Origin: Anthonomus grandis grandis | Lineage: Eukaryota; Arthropoda; Insecta; Coleoptera; Curculionidae | Assembly: GCF_022605725.1 (NCBI RefSeq) | Contig: NC_065567.1 | Location: forward strand, 37,861,127-37,925,126 | DNA: 64,000 nucleotides | Direction: 5' to 3' | Shown here: one piece after another, positions 46,236 through 55,860 of the stretch | How the letters are laid out: every line of letters starts with the position of its first letter | Numbering within the stretch: position 1 is the stretch's first letter | The notes under the pieces: model-generated | Told to the model about the DNA's origin: nothing | The model's database searches: none | Seen by the model: only the letters and a program-made list of their open reading frames with translations | Position numbers and translations under genes: made by a program

Positions 46236-49200
46236 TTATTAGATAAAAGCCAAGAATTTTACATTCTGTATAGCTCTATGAACTAAGTAGGCATTACAAT
46301 ATATTTCAATAAATCTTCAAATGTCAGCTTCCAAATTTAAACACTAAAAATGTCCAATTTGTCCAGACGATTTTTAAAACAGTTTACAGAAGAAGCAGTT
46401 ATGACATCTACGGTAACGAATTCCAAACATCGAACACTCTATTAGCCAAAAAGATTTGACGTGTTTTTGTTTTATACATACACCCTGCATGCCATTTGAA
46501 AACGAAACAGAGCGTATTTTGGGTCCCTCAGAACATTTGCGAAAAAATCCTCGGACCCGTCAATTTTTGATTCAATGGGGAAACATTTTTTTGCTAGTTT
46601 CGCCCCCTTGATGGCAAAGCCCTAGCGGGGGTGACAAGGGCCCCCAAACTTTTAAATGGAACAGGGGGTCGAGTGATACCTTCTTTGAAGGTATTTTTAT
46701 GTGGATTATAACCCTAAAGTTTTAAATCGTTACTATTTGCCTAGTCGATACAGAGGCTAATAAAAGTTACAAAAAAATGTTAAAAAGTATAATTTTAAAT
46801 AAAAGGCTTAAAGATAAAATCAATCAAGTAAATGTTCAAAATGTTGGCCTTCGATACAATAATACAGGTTTTAGTCAAACCTTTCCCGTACATTTTGCAA
46901 AATTTCTGGGGTGATTTGACGACATTCATCAATTATTCTTTGTCGCAAATAGTCTAGCGATGTTGGCTGACTAGCATAAATTTTAGTTTTTAAATGGCCC
47001 CATAAAAAAAATCTTAAGTCCGGGGAACCAGGAGGCCATTCAATAGCTCCTCTTCTTCCAATCCATTGTCCTGGAAACGTTTGGTCCAAATATTGACGAA
47101 CCCTTGCAGCATAGTGGGGTTAGTGCAAAGGAATGCACCCCATTTTGCTGAAATACTAGACGATTTTCAAGTACTCGTTGTTATTTTCTAGTATCTCCAC
47201 TAATGCTGGATGAATTGTATTTTCTAATAACTCCAGGTACATCTCTCCTGTTAAATTGCCAGGTAAAAAAGGGGCCTACGATATGTTTACCAAAAATGCC
47301 AGCCCAAACATTTAATTTTGTTCATTAGTTTTTCAGGATGTTGTGTATGCACTTTACGAAATATTCTGGGATTTGAATCAGTCCAATAGCGACAGTTGTG
47401 ATGATTCACAGTACCGTTTAGGAAAAAGGAGCATTCGTCAGAAAAACATTCATTAAGTCGAAAGTGTGGATCATTGGCGGCTTGTTCAGATATATTTTCA
47501 CAAAATTGTACTCGCCTATCAAAATCGTCTTCGTTTAGTTCTTGTACGAGATGCATTTTGTACAGATGAAACTTGTTTTTTTTTAATATCTTCTGAATGC
47601 TGCTTCTCTTAATACCAGACACGATTGATAACTTCCTTGTGCTCAGCTCCCTTGTGCCTAAAATAGCTACTTCTGAAGCTTCATTCACCACTGGATTATC
47701 CATTTCGCGCTTTTTATTAGCCACAGACCCAGTTTCCCTAAATTTTTGAACCAATTCCAAAATGTACTTGCGATGGACCTGTCGATTAGGGTGTTGTAGT
47801 GTGTTAAAGAGCTGGGCAGTTCTATTAGCATTTTCTTTGTTCGCAAAGAAAAGAGAAATTATTTCAACTCTTTCAGCAGGTGAATAAACCATTATCACAC
47901 TTAATGTTGTAACTAACTTTAAAGAGCTATTTGTTTGACACACTATGATCTGACAGCAGTAACTGACAACCACTATTAAACTTCAAAATGTTGCTATAAT
48001 AACAGTCTCAACAATAACCAAGAGTTCCCTTGCAGAATTGGCATAGATATAAAAAAAGATTAAAAAAAAAACAACAGAAAGTACGGTTCACAATGTAGAA
48101 CAAAATTTTTTGTATTTATTTAACTGCTAAATTTACAAGCATTTTTTTTTCATAAAAAATGTTGACATGTTTTTGTAACTTTTATTAGCCCCTGTATCGA
48201 CTAGGCAAATAGTAACGATTTAAAACTTTAGGGTTATAATCCACATAAAAAACATTTAGAATAAGGTATCACTCGAACCCCCGTTCCATTTAAAAGTTTG
48301 GGGGCCCTTGTCACCCTCGCTAGGGCTTTGCCATCAAGGGGGCGAAACTAGCAAAAAAATGTTTCCCCCTTGATTCAAAAATTGACGGGTCCGAGGATTT
48401 TTTCGCAAATATTCTGAGGGACCCAAAATAGGCTCTGTTTCGTTTTCAAATGGCCACCCTGTATGTTTTTTTAATCTCAAAGTGTGACCGCGAAGTCTAA
48501 TATCGCGATTTCTTTCCAATAGTTCGTTTAGATCATAGCCCAAATAATTATAAAGGATTCTAAATGTAAAAATTAAACCACGAAGCTTTCGTTTATCAAA
48601 AGTTAGCAAGTCTCTCGAATTCAAGTAAATTTTTGTCGCGCATCAAGTCCGCGCACCATACGGGACCTGCATATTCAATAATAATAGGCCGGACAAACGT
48701 GGCATACAACTTCATAAAATTGTGAAATGGAATTTTAACAAAAGCTTTTTGTAGCAAATACAACATAGATTTTGCACGTTTCACAATTGAGGCAATATAC
48801 TGGGATCAAGAGAGATCCTTAGTTACTATTATTCCAAGATCTCAATAAGATTCCACTTTTTTAAGTTTAATGTTATTTCTTTGGTAGGGTAGCTGGGGAT
48901 TACTTTTTCCTAAATGTAACACCACACACTTGTCCGCGTTAAGAGGAAGTAACCATTCACTGCACCACTTCCAAATAGTGTCCAGGTCGGTTTGCAATTG
49001 TTGATGAGAAGTTAGAGGAACTGCATATATTTTTGTGTCGTTAGCAAACATTGATACCATTTTAGTTCTGAAGGTAAATCACACGTGTAAGCCAGGAACA
49101 GGAGAGGGCCGAGGACGGAGCCCTGAGAGACTCCGCTGGATATTGGATAGAATTTTGACATGGCCCCACCCTCACACTGAATTTTCTGTTTTTGAAAAAG

Positions 49201-52200
49201 TCTTCAATCCAACCGATGCGACTTTCCGCTGTTCGGGTACAGAGTTTTTAATCATTGAGTATTTCATAACTTTTGCAAGAGGCGCAGCTATCACTTCACT
49301 GCATTTTTTTAGAATAGTTGCCGTTAATTTGTCCAAACCTGCAAGACGAATCGTTTTTCAATTTTTAAATTTTTTGTTTAACTTTTTCCTCATTTATATT
49401 TATTGTTGTTATTGAGTTTAAGACACGAGGACAATGTGGGGTAGGTAATACATCTTGTTCAGGCTCTTTAGTGAATGCCTGTTCGAAAGTTCTCGCCAAC
49501 TCTTCCATAACTTGCATTTCTTTTTTACACATGCTGTTGTTGCCTTTTTTTAGTAACGGTATTGACACCCTCGATTTAATTGAGGAGCGAACGTATTTAA
49601 ATAGTTTTTTGGGGTTTTGGTCGTTTGCTAAATTAATTTCAAAATTTTGGCGGAAATTTTTGATTTAGTTTGTAAGCATTTTCGAAAAACTACGATGATT
49701 CGTCAGGTCAATGTCATTTCTTGAACGCTTATATTTTGTCCAGAAAGGTTTCTTCCGTTTAACCATGTTAAGAAGATTTTTCTTTATCCAAGGTTTCTTT
49801 GCTTTCTATCGCATTGGTTTTTCTTGAGAATTCAAAGTAATAGAATGGCAAAGAATATTATAAAAAACTGACCACATTTCAGATGAGGATTCACAGGATA
49901 TATACATTTGGTCCCAGTCCAACTTTCCTAGATCGTTAGACATGTTCCAAATTTGTCACCAAATATTTATTTTGACTAGTGCTCTGTTTTCCATAGTAGG
50001 ATTTTGTAGAAAATTGAAATTCTGCATTCATTATATTATGATCTGATTTTCCAATAGGGTCCTCGATTTTAATATTGCAAACAAGACATTCTTCGTTTGT
50101 TAGTAATAAGTCGAGAGTCGATGGTTCCTGGTTTTGTCTGTATATGGTTGATTCAGTGATGAGTTGGGACAGATTACTATTTAATATTAAGTCCCTACAA
50201 TAGGTTTCAGAATTGTATGGTTGAGGAAATGACGTAAGTGGCCATTTTAAACTAGGAAAATTAAAGTCACCGACTATTACTAAATATTCACATGTCCTTG
50301 ACAAGTCTTGCATCTTTTCAAAAAGCTTTTTGTTGTTTTCCAAACTGGTATCATTTGCCGGGGGGCGATAGATACACATAAAAGTAAAATAAATATCCTT
50401 GCTTGCTATTTTTAATATTAGGGTGTCTATGTTCTCAGAAGAAAATGGTAACTTTTGTGAAGAAAAATCAATTAAAATTTGATTGCTTACATAGGCGCAA
50501 GAGATTACATAGGTTATTTTATTGTAAATCCTGGTCATTTTAACTTACTAGATTTCATGCACTTGCTTGTTTTGAAAAAAGAAACATTTTAATAAGTTTT
50601 TTTGTTTATCTTGTAAACAATAAAACGTAGACGGTCAACGCAAGTCAGATGCAAACTGTAATCTGACGTCAATACAAGAAATGTCATCCTAGCATCAAAG
50701 TGTATTCCTGGCGTAAGTTTGTTTCAAACAGAAGTGTGGTCCTCAGTTTCGTTACAATATTATTACATATTTACAAATGACTAAGTGGAATCTGGTTAGC
50801 AAATTCTTGCCCAATATTGACGAAGTAAGAATTAAAATTTTCACAGATATTCCTTGGATTTTCTATTTTATGATTATTTGTAACTTGTCTTGTCTTCTCT
50901 GTAATGGCTTCTGCTTTTTTCAGGCAGTTTGCCAGCTCATTCGGGTGATTCGGGAATACTGTCGGATATGTACCATGTTCCCTGAATCGAACTTTGACAA
51001 TACTAAATCGATAAGTTTCACACTATTAAATTCCTCAATGCAGGATGTCGACTCTCCCACGAGGAATGCATCATCCGACCTGGCTACTGGCGTAAAAAGG
51101 TTCAGCTACCACTAGCTGAACCTTTTAAGCTACCCCTTGATGGCTTACCGACTTCTCCCTTATTAAAAGTATAAATTCATTTGAAAAGGAGAAATACCCT
51201 TTCGTTCTGATTCATTATACTATATTGTAATCCATTGTTTAAGCAGATGTCTTTATATCTACGGTTTTCGTTAGTTTCTGGCTTTAAGGGATTTATATCA
51301 CCTAATAGAGATAGTTCATTTCAATTTATGTTACTTTAAGTTGAAGTAGTAAATAAAGTATTTTGATGGAGTATAATAAACGTTTTATTAATTATAACAT
51401 ACTTTTACTCAAACATTTCTTACCGTAATCTGTAAACATGAAGTTCGTCCAAAAAGTGCAGCGATGTAATTAGCTAATGACCAGGGTTTGCAGCATTCTC
51501 CTTCAACCTCTGTGTTGGAAATGCAGAGTTGCGGCACACTATGTAAGCTCATTAAAACATTTTCTAATCTGCATAGTGATAATAGGTTTTTATGGCTAAA
51601 TAAGTTTTCCTTATTCGGTGTTGAAATTACTAAATGGGAATATTTTTCATCTAAAAAAAAAACAATGTTATATCAACTTTAAGCTATTATATTATGTACG
51701 CCAACTATTTATTTATTAATATATATAATTTATTAAAAAATTCGGTGTATTCTGACTTCTGTTGGCCATCTTTCTATTGATTTATTATTTACACAATCGT
51801 GAGAAATTCCACAAATTCCATTATAAATTATATTGTTTATTAAGTTTATAACCTACTGATACCATTAATAAGTATGATTTTGCACCTTTAAACCACTTAA
51901 GTTGTACAGAGTTTAAAAGCACAGATAAAAAACGGTGTAGATGTATATATAAATTACGGTAAAGATGTATATATAAATTATTATATTATATATAAATATT
52001 AATTATGAATAATGATTGTTGTATTTTGTAGACACTTAAATACAGGATCGAAACACCAAAGACTAGACATAAACGCAGTTATTATAAGTGTGAGTATGTG
52101 TCTTTTTTAATTTTGTCAGATAAATTAGTGTATTATGTAAATTACTTAATTTTGGTGCTTTTATATAACTATTAAATACATTAACAAAGTGCAAACAAAA

Positions 52201-52380
52201 CGTTAAAACATAATATTGAAATTTTAATACAGAGTTATTGAACTTACCTGGTGAGCCACAAAACTGTTTGTGATAATTGAGGCTCTTATAACTAGGGATT
52301 GTGTCAGTCAAATTCTGAATGACTTGCCACTTGTTAGATACTTCCGGCATTATCATGGCATTCTTCTCAGTTTTTATTAC
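34014..52380 (-). CDS. disp: Dispatched-like protein (RND/Patched family), 5' end missing, eight exons
   Basis: Dispatched releases cholesterol-modified Hedgehog from producing cells; it is a 12-pass plasma-membrane RND protein with a sterol-sensing domain. Exons on minus: 52380-52248, 51563-51424, 44050-43868, 40410-40026, 38230-38029, 37916-37726, 37666-37437, 35399-34014 (TAA 34014-34016). All have GT-AG borders; phases agree at every junction, giving ~949 residues with no stop. Family marks: GECCKPWSLANYIA in the first extracellular loop, FFPFMNL then GIGADSSFILCKMW in membrane segment 4, SMFVTALTTAVAF, CFSIFAGTAVILNYLLMISW, RFVWGVLPIDNG opening the second loop, and GLSVDFSLHY in segment 10. 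The first loop start, segment 1 and N-terminus are not in view. Patched or PTCHD relatives are less likely because of the loop Cys pattern and these motifs. Introns are loaded with transposons. Confidence 0.93.
35916..36137. repeat. Solo LTR (222 bp) with 5-bp target duplication
   Basis: Begins TGTCACATGACTTATG and ends AAATATAACA (TG...CA). GCACT is present directly on both sides (35911-35915 and 36138-36142). A CATAAAAATACC box (about 36041) and AATAAA (about 36060) fit promoter and poly(A) signals. A 5-bp duplication and a short LTR suit copia- or BEL-type elements; superfamily not decided. Confidence 0.85.
36891..37103 (+). pseudogene. Possible gag-like fragment
   Basis: An open 70-codon frame (FQARENLEKLVKELKHIGKE, then LQQYARI) recalls the helical middle of copia-type gag proteins. 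It lies 0.75 kb from the solo LTR in a disp intron. No zinc knuckle or second LTR supports it; it may be chance. Confidence 0.25.
37437..37666 (-). CDS. disp: disp exon g: segment 7 and start of loop 2
   Basis: Reads LIIKLRYFWILSFTILGATS, VFVKPGIGPP, EFQLFRSDHLFEKYDFEYKN. Ends in GGAGGG|GTAAG at phase 0. The QLFRS-H-FE-YD block begins the second large extracellular loop. Confidence 0.95.
37726..37916 (-). CDS. disp: disp exon f: segment 6 and cytoplasmic linker
   Basis: Reads SIFAGTAVILNYLLMISWIP, ACLVIWEKSW, then a Cys/Phe-rich linker to KCLS. Acceptor AATATTTCAG, donor GTCTCA|GTAAG. Confidence 0.95.
38029..38230 (-). CDS. disp: disp exon e: segment 4 acidic motif and segment 5
   Basis: Opens with GIGADSSFILCKMW. 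The family normally has two adjacent acidic residues (GIGADD) in this segment; here the second is Ser. Continues HAFKSMFVTALTTAVAFWGS, YVSTVTAISCF. Donor TTTAG|GTATGT. Confidence 0.95.
39005..39730 (+). pseudogene. Tc1-like (DD34E family) transposase relic in a disp intron
   Basis: The plus strand gives GIGAQRRTNAHDDRFI and VSGRTVRRRLGETNL (39030-39155, the paired HTH), then after loss of the first catalytic region RYIHKILQDFVV, FIGNNFIPVHD (second Asp, near 39450), HVLEWPASSPEANPIERIWD (39505-39560, third acidic residue Glu), LNELQ and EEWTLLLKK. About 30 residues separate the last two acidic residues instead of 34, so a small deletion has occurred. Stops are frequent. Located between disp exons e and d. 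Terminal repeats not recognised. Confidence 0.8.
40026..40410 (-). CDS. disp: disp exon d: membrane segments 2-3 and start of 4
   Basis: Ends loop 1 (FGIKSMLFDEYL), then two hydrophobic segments (MALAGLIIFIFIWSYT and TVMTGATIFIQLIVAYFCY) and FFPFMNLLAIIISLG into segment 4. Acceptor TTTTTTTTAG, donor CATTAG|GTAAG, leaving one base. Part of the sterol-sensing domain. Confidence 0.95.
41280..42356 (-). pseudogene. DD41D transposase, second family copy
   Basis: ATG complementary to 42354-42356 (MENFTNQELADMHL). A TAA in the same codon as the 7872 copy follows HFQKV (about 41999). First Asp in FWTDEASF (about 41910), second in WFQHDGAPAHF (about 41630), third in SPDLTSLDFFLWG (about 41490), 41 residues apart by count. 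Frameshifts lie near 42180 and 41820, a short segment near 42063-42093 has been replaced by a palindrome, and the natural TGA has become TGG. Catalytic residues are all still present in this copy. Confidence 0.85.
42063..42093. repeat. Perfect 14-bp hairpin inside the transposase
   Basis: CTCGTATTCTTAAC, GAC, then its exact inverse. The sister copy has no palindrome here. Confidence 0.85.
42598..43867. other. disp intron sequence with two isolated transposon ends
   Basis: ATACAGTGCATCCGTAAAGT at about 43465 and TATACAGGGTGACTAAAAA at about 43586 look like ends of Tc1/mariner-type elements; no coding remnant goes with them. Confidence 0.5.
43868..44050 (-). CDS. disp: disp exon c: loop 1 end
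   Basis: Reads EKDVKRTYQLLKKCAGFYHR, then NCFKK, CDIPVNCLKHDAVVNILSFL. Phase 0 on both sides; acceptor CTTTTAG, donor GCAGAG|GTCAGT. The QLLKKCAGFY and paired Cys match the family's first loop. Confidence 0.9.
44051..46206. other. disp intron sequence, nothing recognised
   Basis: AT-rich; one 60-codon frame at 44747-44929 without resemblance to anything I know. Confidence 0.5.
46206..46240. repeat. TTA microsatellite at the LINE 3' end
   Basis: About nine ATT/TTA units, the probable 3' tail of the minus-strand LINE. Confidence 0.85.
46330..46478 (-). pseudogene. LINE ORF2 C-terminal end, displaced by the insertion
   Basis: Reads YKTKTRQIFLANRVFDVWNS then LP and, after a stop and shift, VNCFKNRLDKLD. 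This RVxxxWNxLP ... FKxxLD ending is the standard C-terminus of Jockey/CR1 LINEs and continues LRGHTLRLKK at 48470-48500 on the other side of the DD41D insertion. Confidence 0.75.
46479..48463. mobile_element. DD41D element with ~300-bp terminal repeats, nested in the LINE
   Basis: Terminal inverted repeats about 300 bp (46479-46790 and 48160-48463). They agree closely except for the outermost bases: right end inverted TACAGGGTGGCCATTTG, left end TACACCCTGCATGCCATTTG. Flanking TA is consistent with a TA target. LINE coding sequence resumes on both sides, proving the order of insertion. Confidence 0.9.
46871..47892 (-). pseudogene. DD41D transposase with damaged catalytic residues
   Basis: Start at ATG complementary to 47890-47892 (MVYSPAERVEIISLFF), not the upstream ATG at 47973. 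Open for about 200 codons: HTH with RKLSIVSGIKRSSIQKILKK, VQFCENISEQ, first Asp in FSDECSFFLNG (about 47440), NCRYW. After a frameshift, FQQNGVHS (about 47150) has Asn for the second Asp with a local insertion, and SPDLRFFLWG (about 47015) lacks the TPLD residues that carry the third Asp. Stop at 46871-46873. Confidence 0.85.
48464..50540 (-). pseudogene. LINE ORF2: APE endonuclease plus reverse transcriptase (5' part)
   Basis: Endonuclease: FTFMCIYRPPAND (about 50380), LVIVGDFNFPSLKW (50275-50235), STLDLLLTNEE (50120-50090), GKSDHNI (50045-50025), so catalytic Asp/Asn and the SDH His are present. Then a linker and RT: a segment SRIGWIEDFFKNRKFSV and a region with SGVSQGS-type residues (about 49140-49100), FANDTKIYAVPL (about 49050-49015) where the usual FADD reads FAND, and SEWLLPLNADKCVVLHLGKS (48970-48910). 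Part of the RT fingers and palm seems deleted between about 49260 and 49200. C-terminal FVRPIIIEYAGPVW at 48700. Confidence 0.8.
50546..51423. other. disp intron sequence with a hairpin
   Basis: Possibly LINE 5' region or ORF1 remnant on minus; no motif confirms it. An open plus frame at 50777-51115 is unrecognised. A perfect 14-bp hairpin lies at 51095-51126. Confidence 0.4.
51095..51126. repeat. Perfect 14-bp hairpin
   Basis: AAAAGGTTCAGCTA, CCAC, then the exact inverse; followed by AT-rich sequence. Confidence 0.85.
51424..51563 (-). CDS. disp: disp exon b: Cys-rich part of loop 1
   Basis: Reads ENVLMSLHSVPQLC, EGECCKPWSLANYIAALFG, RTSCLQIT. Donor ACG|GTAAG. Two AG acceptors lie 5 nt apart (GCAG and ATTAG); only the second keeps the frame from exon a, since the first would give GAT-TAG. 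The CC-PWSL-NYIA block is characteristic of Dispatched. Confidence 0.9.
52248..52380 (-). CDS. disp: disp exon a (first seen): part of extracellular loop 1
   Basis: Acceptor TTTGTTTGCAG, donor CACCAG|GTAAG. Reads VIKTEKNAMIMPEVSNKWQV ... YHKQFCGSP, ending with one base of the next codon. Placed in disp because its phase and its content (loop 1 leading to the Cys-rich block) continue into 51563. It is the least certain exon. Confidence 0.7.
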
Positions 52381-52526
52381 CTGCAAACAAAAAAGCATTT
52401 TTTTCTTTTAATTGTCATCAAGAACAAAAAATGCAATGACAGTGAATTTTTTAAAGCTAAATGAAACCTGATTCAAACAAAAGTTATTTTCATTTCTGTC
52501 TATGTCCAGCTAGTAGTAGTAGTATA

Positions 52527-52725
52527 TACAGAGTGACAATATAAAAACCTTAAATGGCAAGCTAAAAACAGTTTCTATAAAACAAAGGGGAATAAAAACA
52601 AGCATATTGCACCCTTAGCTGTAATCTCTTGGACACAGAGAGATATACTCCTAAAATGTTAAATAGAAAGGGGGGTTGAGTGATACATCATCTTGAAGCT
52701 ACTGAAAAATGCTTTTCATAATCCA
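52527..52725. repeat. Isolated transposon terminal repeat, copy 1
   Basis: Begins TATACAGAGTGACAATATAA and shares ~200 bp, with gaps, with the inverse of 63083-63310, including AACAGTTTCTATAAAAC and TTAAATAGAAAGG. No transposase is attached. Confidence 0.7.
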
Positions 52726-53334
52726 CATTTCAGAAAATTCTTCTCTATTCCAAGGAAAAGAATAAATGAAAGCACATATTTAAATTTTGTTATTATTATT
52801 TAATTAAATGTTCTAAATTAAGGCTACCGATACACTAGCATGTCTCTTAAGAATTCTAAACATATTTACTTTAAAAGAAACTTGTACTAGTATTATTATT
52901 TTAAGAACAGTTGACTTTCGGTTCAGTTTAAACGAATAGCAGCACTTCTTATCTTTAACAATGGTGTACAGGGCTGTTCTTTATATTTACAGAGCCTAGC
53001 TCGGTTATTGTACGGAATGGACAAAAAAACTTTAAATATAAAAGTTGTACAGTTTACCTGAAATCACGAGGAAATGTGCTATATAATATATATAATATAA
53101 TACAGGGGTATCGCAAAGTTAATAAAAAATACAAAGTTTGTATTTTTTAAACTGAACACCTCGTATATATTTGTGTATTAAATGAAACTCGTTTTTCTTC
53201 TGTTTTCAAAAATACATGATATGTTAACATTTCGCTTACCTTTTTCAGAAATAAAAATCCTGTAAAACGTTTTTTTTTCTTCAAAAATTCACAAATGTTA
53301 TATGATGCTGTCAGTATTTTCCATACAGTTTCTA

Positions 53335-54362
53335 TAATCTTTGTATAATTTCTTCTTCTTCTTCTTCAAGAAAACTTCCCACCATGGCAGCTGTCGATGA
53401 TACGTTGACGAAGTTCATCCAAACTTTCAGGTTGGGGAGTAAACACAATAGATTTCAAATGACCTCATAGAAAAAAGTCTAACGGCGTCATAACAGGAGA
53501 TCTAGCAGGCCATTCTATAGGCTCCCTTCGCCCTATCCATTTATCTAGAAACTCGTCGTAGCCATTGCCGAACGGGAAGAACATACTGAGGAGGAGCGCC
53601 GTCTTGCTGGAGATATATTTTTCAGCCTCATCAAGTATAGGGTTTCCATCATCATCGATTTGGTTTTCAATGGATTCAGTGATAAGCGGATTGATGGTAT
53701 TTTCCAACATATCCAAATAAATGTCTCCATTTAAATTTCCGTTAATAAATAATGGCCCAATCACTTTATTTCCTAAAATGCCTGCCCATACATTAATTTT
53801 TTGAGGGTACTGGGTATGCCCTTCTACAAATGCATGAGGATTTTCATTGCTCCAATATCTATAGTTATGCTTATTAACAAATCCATTTAGATAAAATGTG
53901 CATTCATCGCTGAAGCAGATATTCTTTACATGAATAGTATTATCATTAATCGCTTCAGTCATTTTTTCACAAAACCCAACTCGCCTATCGAAATCGTCTT
54001 CGGTTAACTCTTACATAATATTTTCATTTTGAAAGGATGAAATTTATGAATCTCAACAAATTAAGATAAACAAAGATTTTTCTAATTTTCTCAAAAACGA
54101 ATCGACCGATTTAAAAAAAATCAAACGTTAAAATAAAAGACTTTGAAAGACCTTTTAAACAAGATATTACTTGATACCCCTTGCCATTTAAAATTCTTAA
54201 GGGGATGACCCTGTGGGGCAGAGAGTGAAAGGGGGTGAAGTAATTTTAGGTTAGAAAGTTGTCCCGTTTGACAAACCTTTTGACATATTTCGGCGTTTTC
54301 TTTTTTTAAACAGTGGTCTTCGATAAATCCGTGGTGGGAAGTTTTCAAATGAACACCCTGTA
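53335..54362 (-). pseudogene. DD41D transposase relic with terminal repeat (same family as 10027-10404)
   Basis: Minus strand from the end GAACACCCTGTA at 54362. Open catalytic part 53962-53465: NICFSDECTFYLNGFVNKHN (first Asp), HTQYPQKINVWAGILGNKVI, then a frameshift so that the second-Asp segment reads LQQDGAPPQY in another frame (about 53605), then KWIGRREPIEW and SPVMTPLDFFL, where SPD has become SPV but the last Asp remains. C-terminus ELRQRIIDSC near 53400. The HTH part (54360-54000) is badly broken. Confidence 0.8.
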
Positions 54363-54755
54363 TATAATTTTTTTAGATATCCCCATAGAAAAATGTCTAA
54401 TGGAGTCAGATCAGGGCTATTTGGTGGCCAGTTAATGTAACCATGAGTTCCAATCCACTCATTAAAACGATTATTTAAAAAAAAATCTTACCGGCATAAA
54501 GTTATGAGGCGGACATTCTTTAAGAAAAAAAGTAACAAACCTCCATGTTCTAAAAACTGGAGATGTCTATCCTTGAAATCTAATCCATGATCCTTGAAAT
54601 ATAATGGGTCTAATTATTCGGTTTCTAAGGATACCACACCATACATTTAATGACATCCTGTCTTAGTTTTTTTATTTCGATATAAGTGTAAGGATTTTCT
54701 GGTGACAACCCTGCTGTGGTAAACACGGCTTCGTCGCTCCACATCTTATTAAATA
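54363..54755 (-). pseudogene. Another DD41D-like transposase fragment
   Basis: Minus-strand frames: NKMWSDEAVFTTAGLSPENP (54755-54695, first Asp), KCMVWYP, then KECPPHNFMPVRFF and NEWIGTHGYINW, PDLTPLDIFLWGYLK (54420-54375 in shifted frames). It abuts the preceding element end at 54362 and ends against TACAGGGTGTTCC at 54755. Different sequence family from its neighbour. Confidence 0.65.
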
Positions 54756-55860
54756 CAGGGTGTTCCGGAAAATTTGGAAATCCTCTCGAATTCACGTAGA
54801 AAATAAAAAAATAATATGTAACTTTCCTAAAAAAAAAAATTGCTATAGGCCCTCCCTACGAAGTTACGGCCCCTTAAAGGCGCCGCTGGAAATCGGTTTT
54901 TCTTGAATACATTTTAAAGTATTTGGTATAATATATATATAAATAAGGTTAATGTGTTTTAAGGACTTTCTTTTAAGAGGTCCTTAGTAGTGTTGATAAC
55001 GTTAATTTTTTATTAAATTATACCAACAAAAACAGTCTTCTTATTTCATGGTTATCTGTTAATTTTTATACTGGCAGCATTTTGTAGGGATGATATCCAT
55101 ATTTATGTAGCACTCTTTGAATGTTTCCTCTAGAACATTCAAGTATCTACTAGCTTCTATGGTTGATAAATTAGGTTTTTCTTAAAAAATCAAAGCATAA
55201 ATTATAAACGTGATAAGATTCTTAAATATAAATTTACTTTTTCTCTTGAAAATATAATAAAATTTATAGTTCTTCCTCAATGTTAGCTAAAACTGTGCAT
55301 TTTTTTTAAGTGTGCAGATTTTTGCGGTGTCTCATACTCCTTTCAGTATAATAAAAGGTGGACCTAGCAGGAATTTTCATTTCGAGATGAATGTGGTGAT
55401 ACCTTTTCTTCTTCCATATAACTAACCCATATTCAAAAGATATAGAAAAAACATTAAAAGTGACAGCCATAACTTTATGTAATATACAAAAGGTCCTGAC
55501 GTATTATGATTATCACAATTCAGATTTAAATCTAATTGATTTAGTTTAGGCTAAATTAAAGGGATATAGGGCAAACAAAAACTTTAATCTTAATCAAGTT
55601 GTGGGATACTTTTTTTTGATTTTTCACCCGACAATGGAAATCTCGTTGTGAGCATGCAAAAAAAAATAAACAAGAATATATTAGAACTAGATAGTGCTGT
55701 GGATCAGCTTCTTATTAATGTAGATAAAATTGATACCAAATTAGAAAGCGATACAAATTTTGAACAAAATAGTGAATTATCTAGAATAGAGGAAATACGT
55801 GAGCAGGGTTATGGATCACAAAACGCTAAAAGAGGACAAAACCTATCTTAATTTGTAAAT
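54753..55860. mobile_element. Tc1/mariner-type relic, rearranged
   Basis: Left end AATACAGGGTGTTCCGGAAA at 54752. The minus strand at 55170-55040 reads LSTIEASRYLNV then RGNIQRVLHKYGYHPYK in another frame (an HTH). The plus strand at 55510-55600 reads DLNLIDLV-AKLKGYRANKN, like the PNPIELVWAxxKGYVA end of Tc1/mariner transposases, followed by MQKKINKNILELD (55654). Opposite orientations of N- and C-terminal pieces imply rearrangement or two elements. Confidence 0.5.

Larger units (their letters stand above)
46207..50545 (-). mobile_element. Jockey/CR1-like LINE, interrupted by a DD41D element
   Basis: Minus-strand LINE: endonuclease at 50540-49930, RT at about 49570-48840, C-terminal part at 48784-48464 continuing at 46478-46330, and a 3' end in (TTA)n microsatellite (46207-46240), a tail typical of CR1-like groups. 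The DD41D element 46479-48463 splits it. Located in the 7.4-kb disp intron, same strand as the gene. Confidence 0.85.

Noticed and set aside
50777..51115. 112-codon open frame on plus in a disp intron
   Set aside because: Hydrophobic and without motif. It may be antisense to a LINE 5' region. Not supported as a gene.
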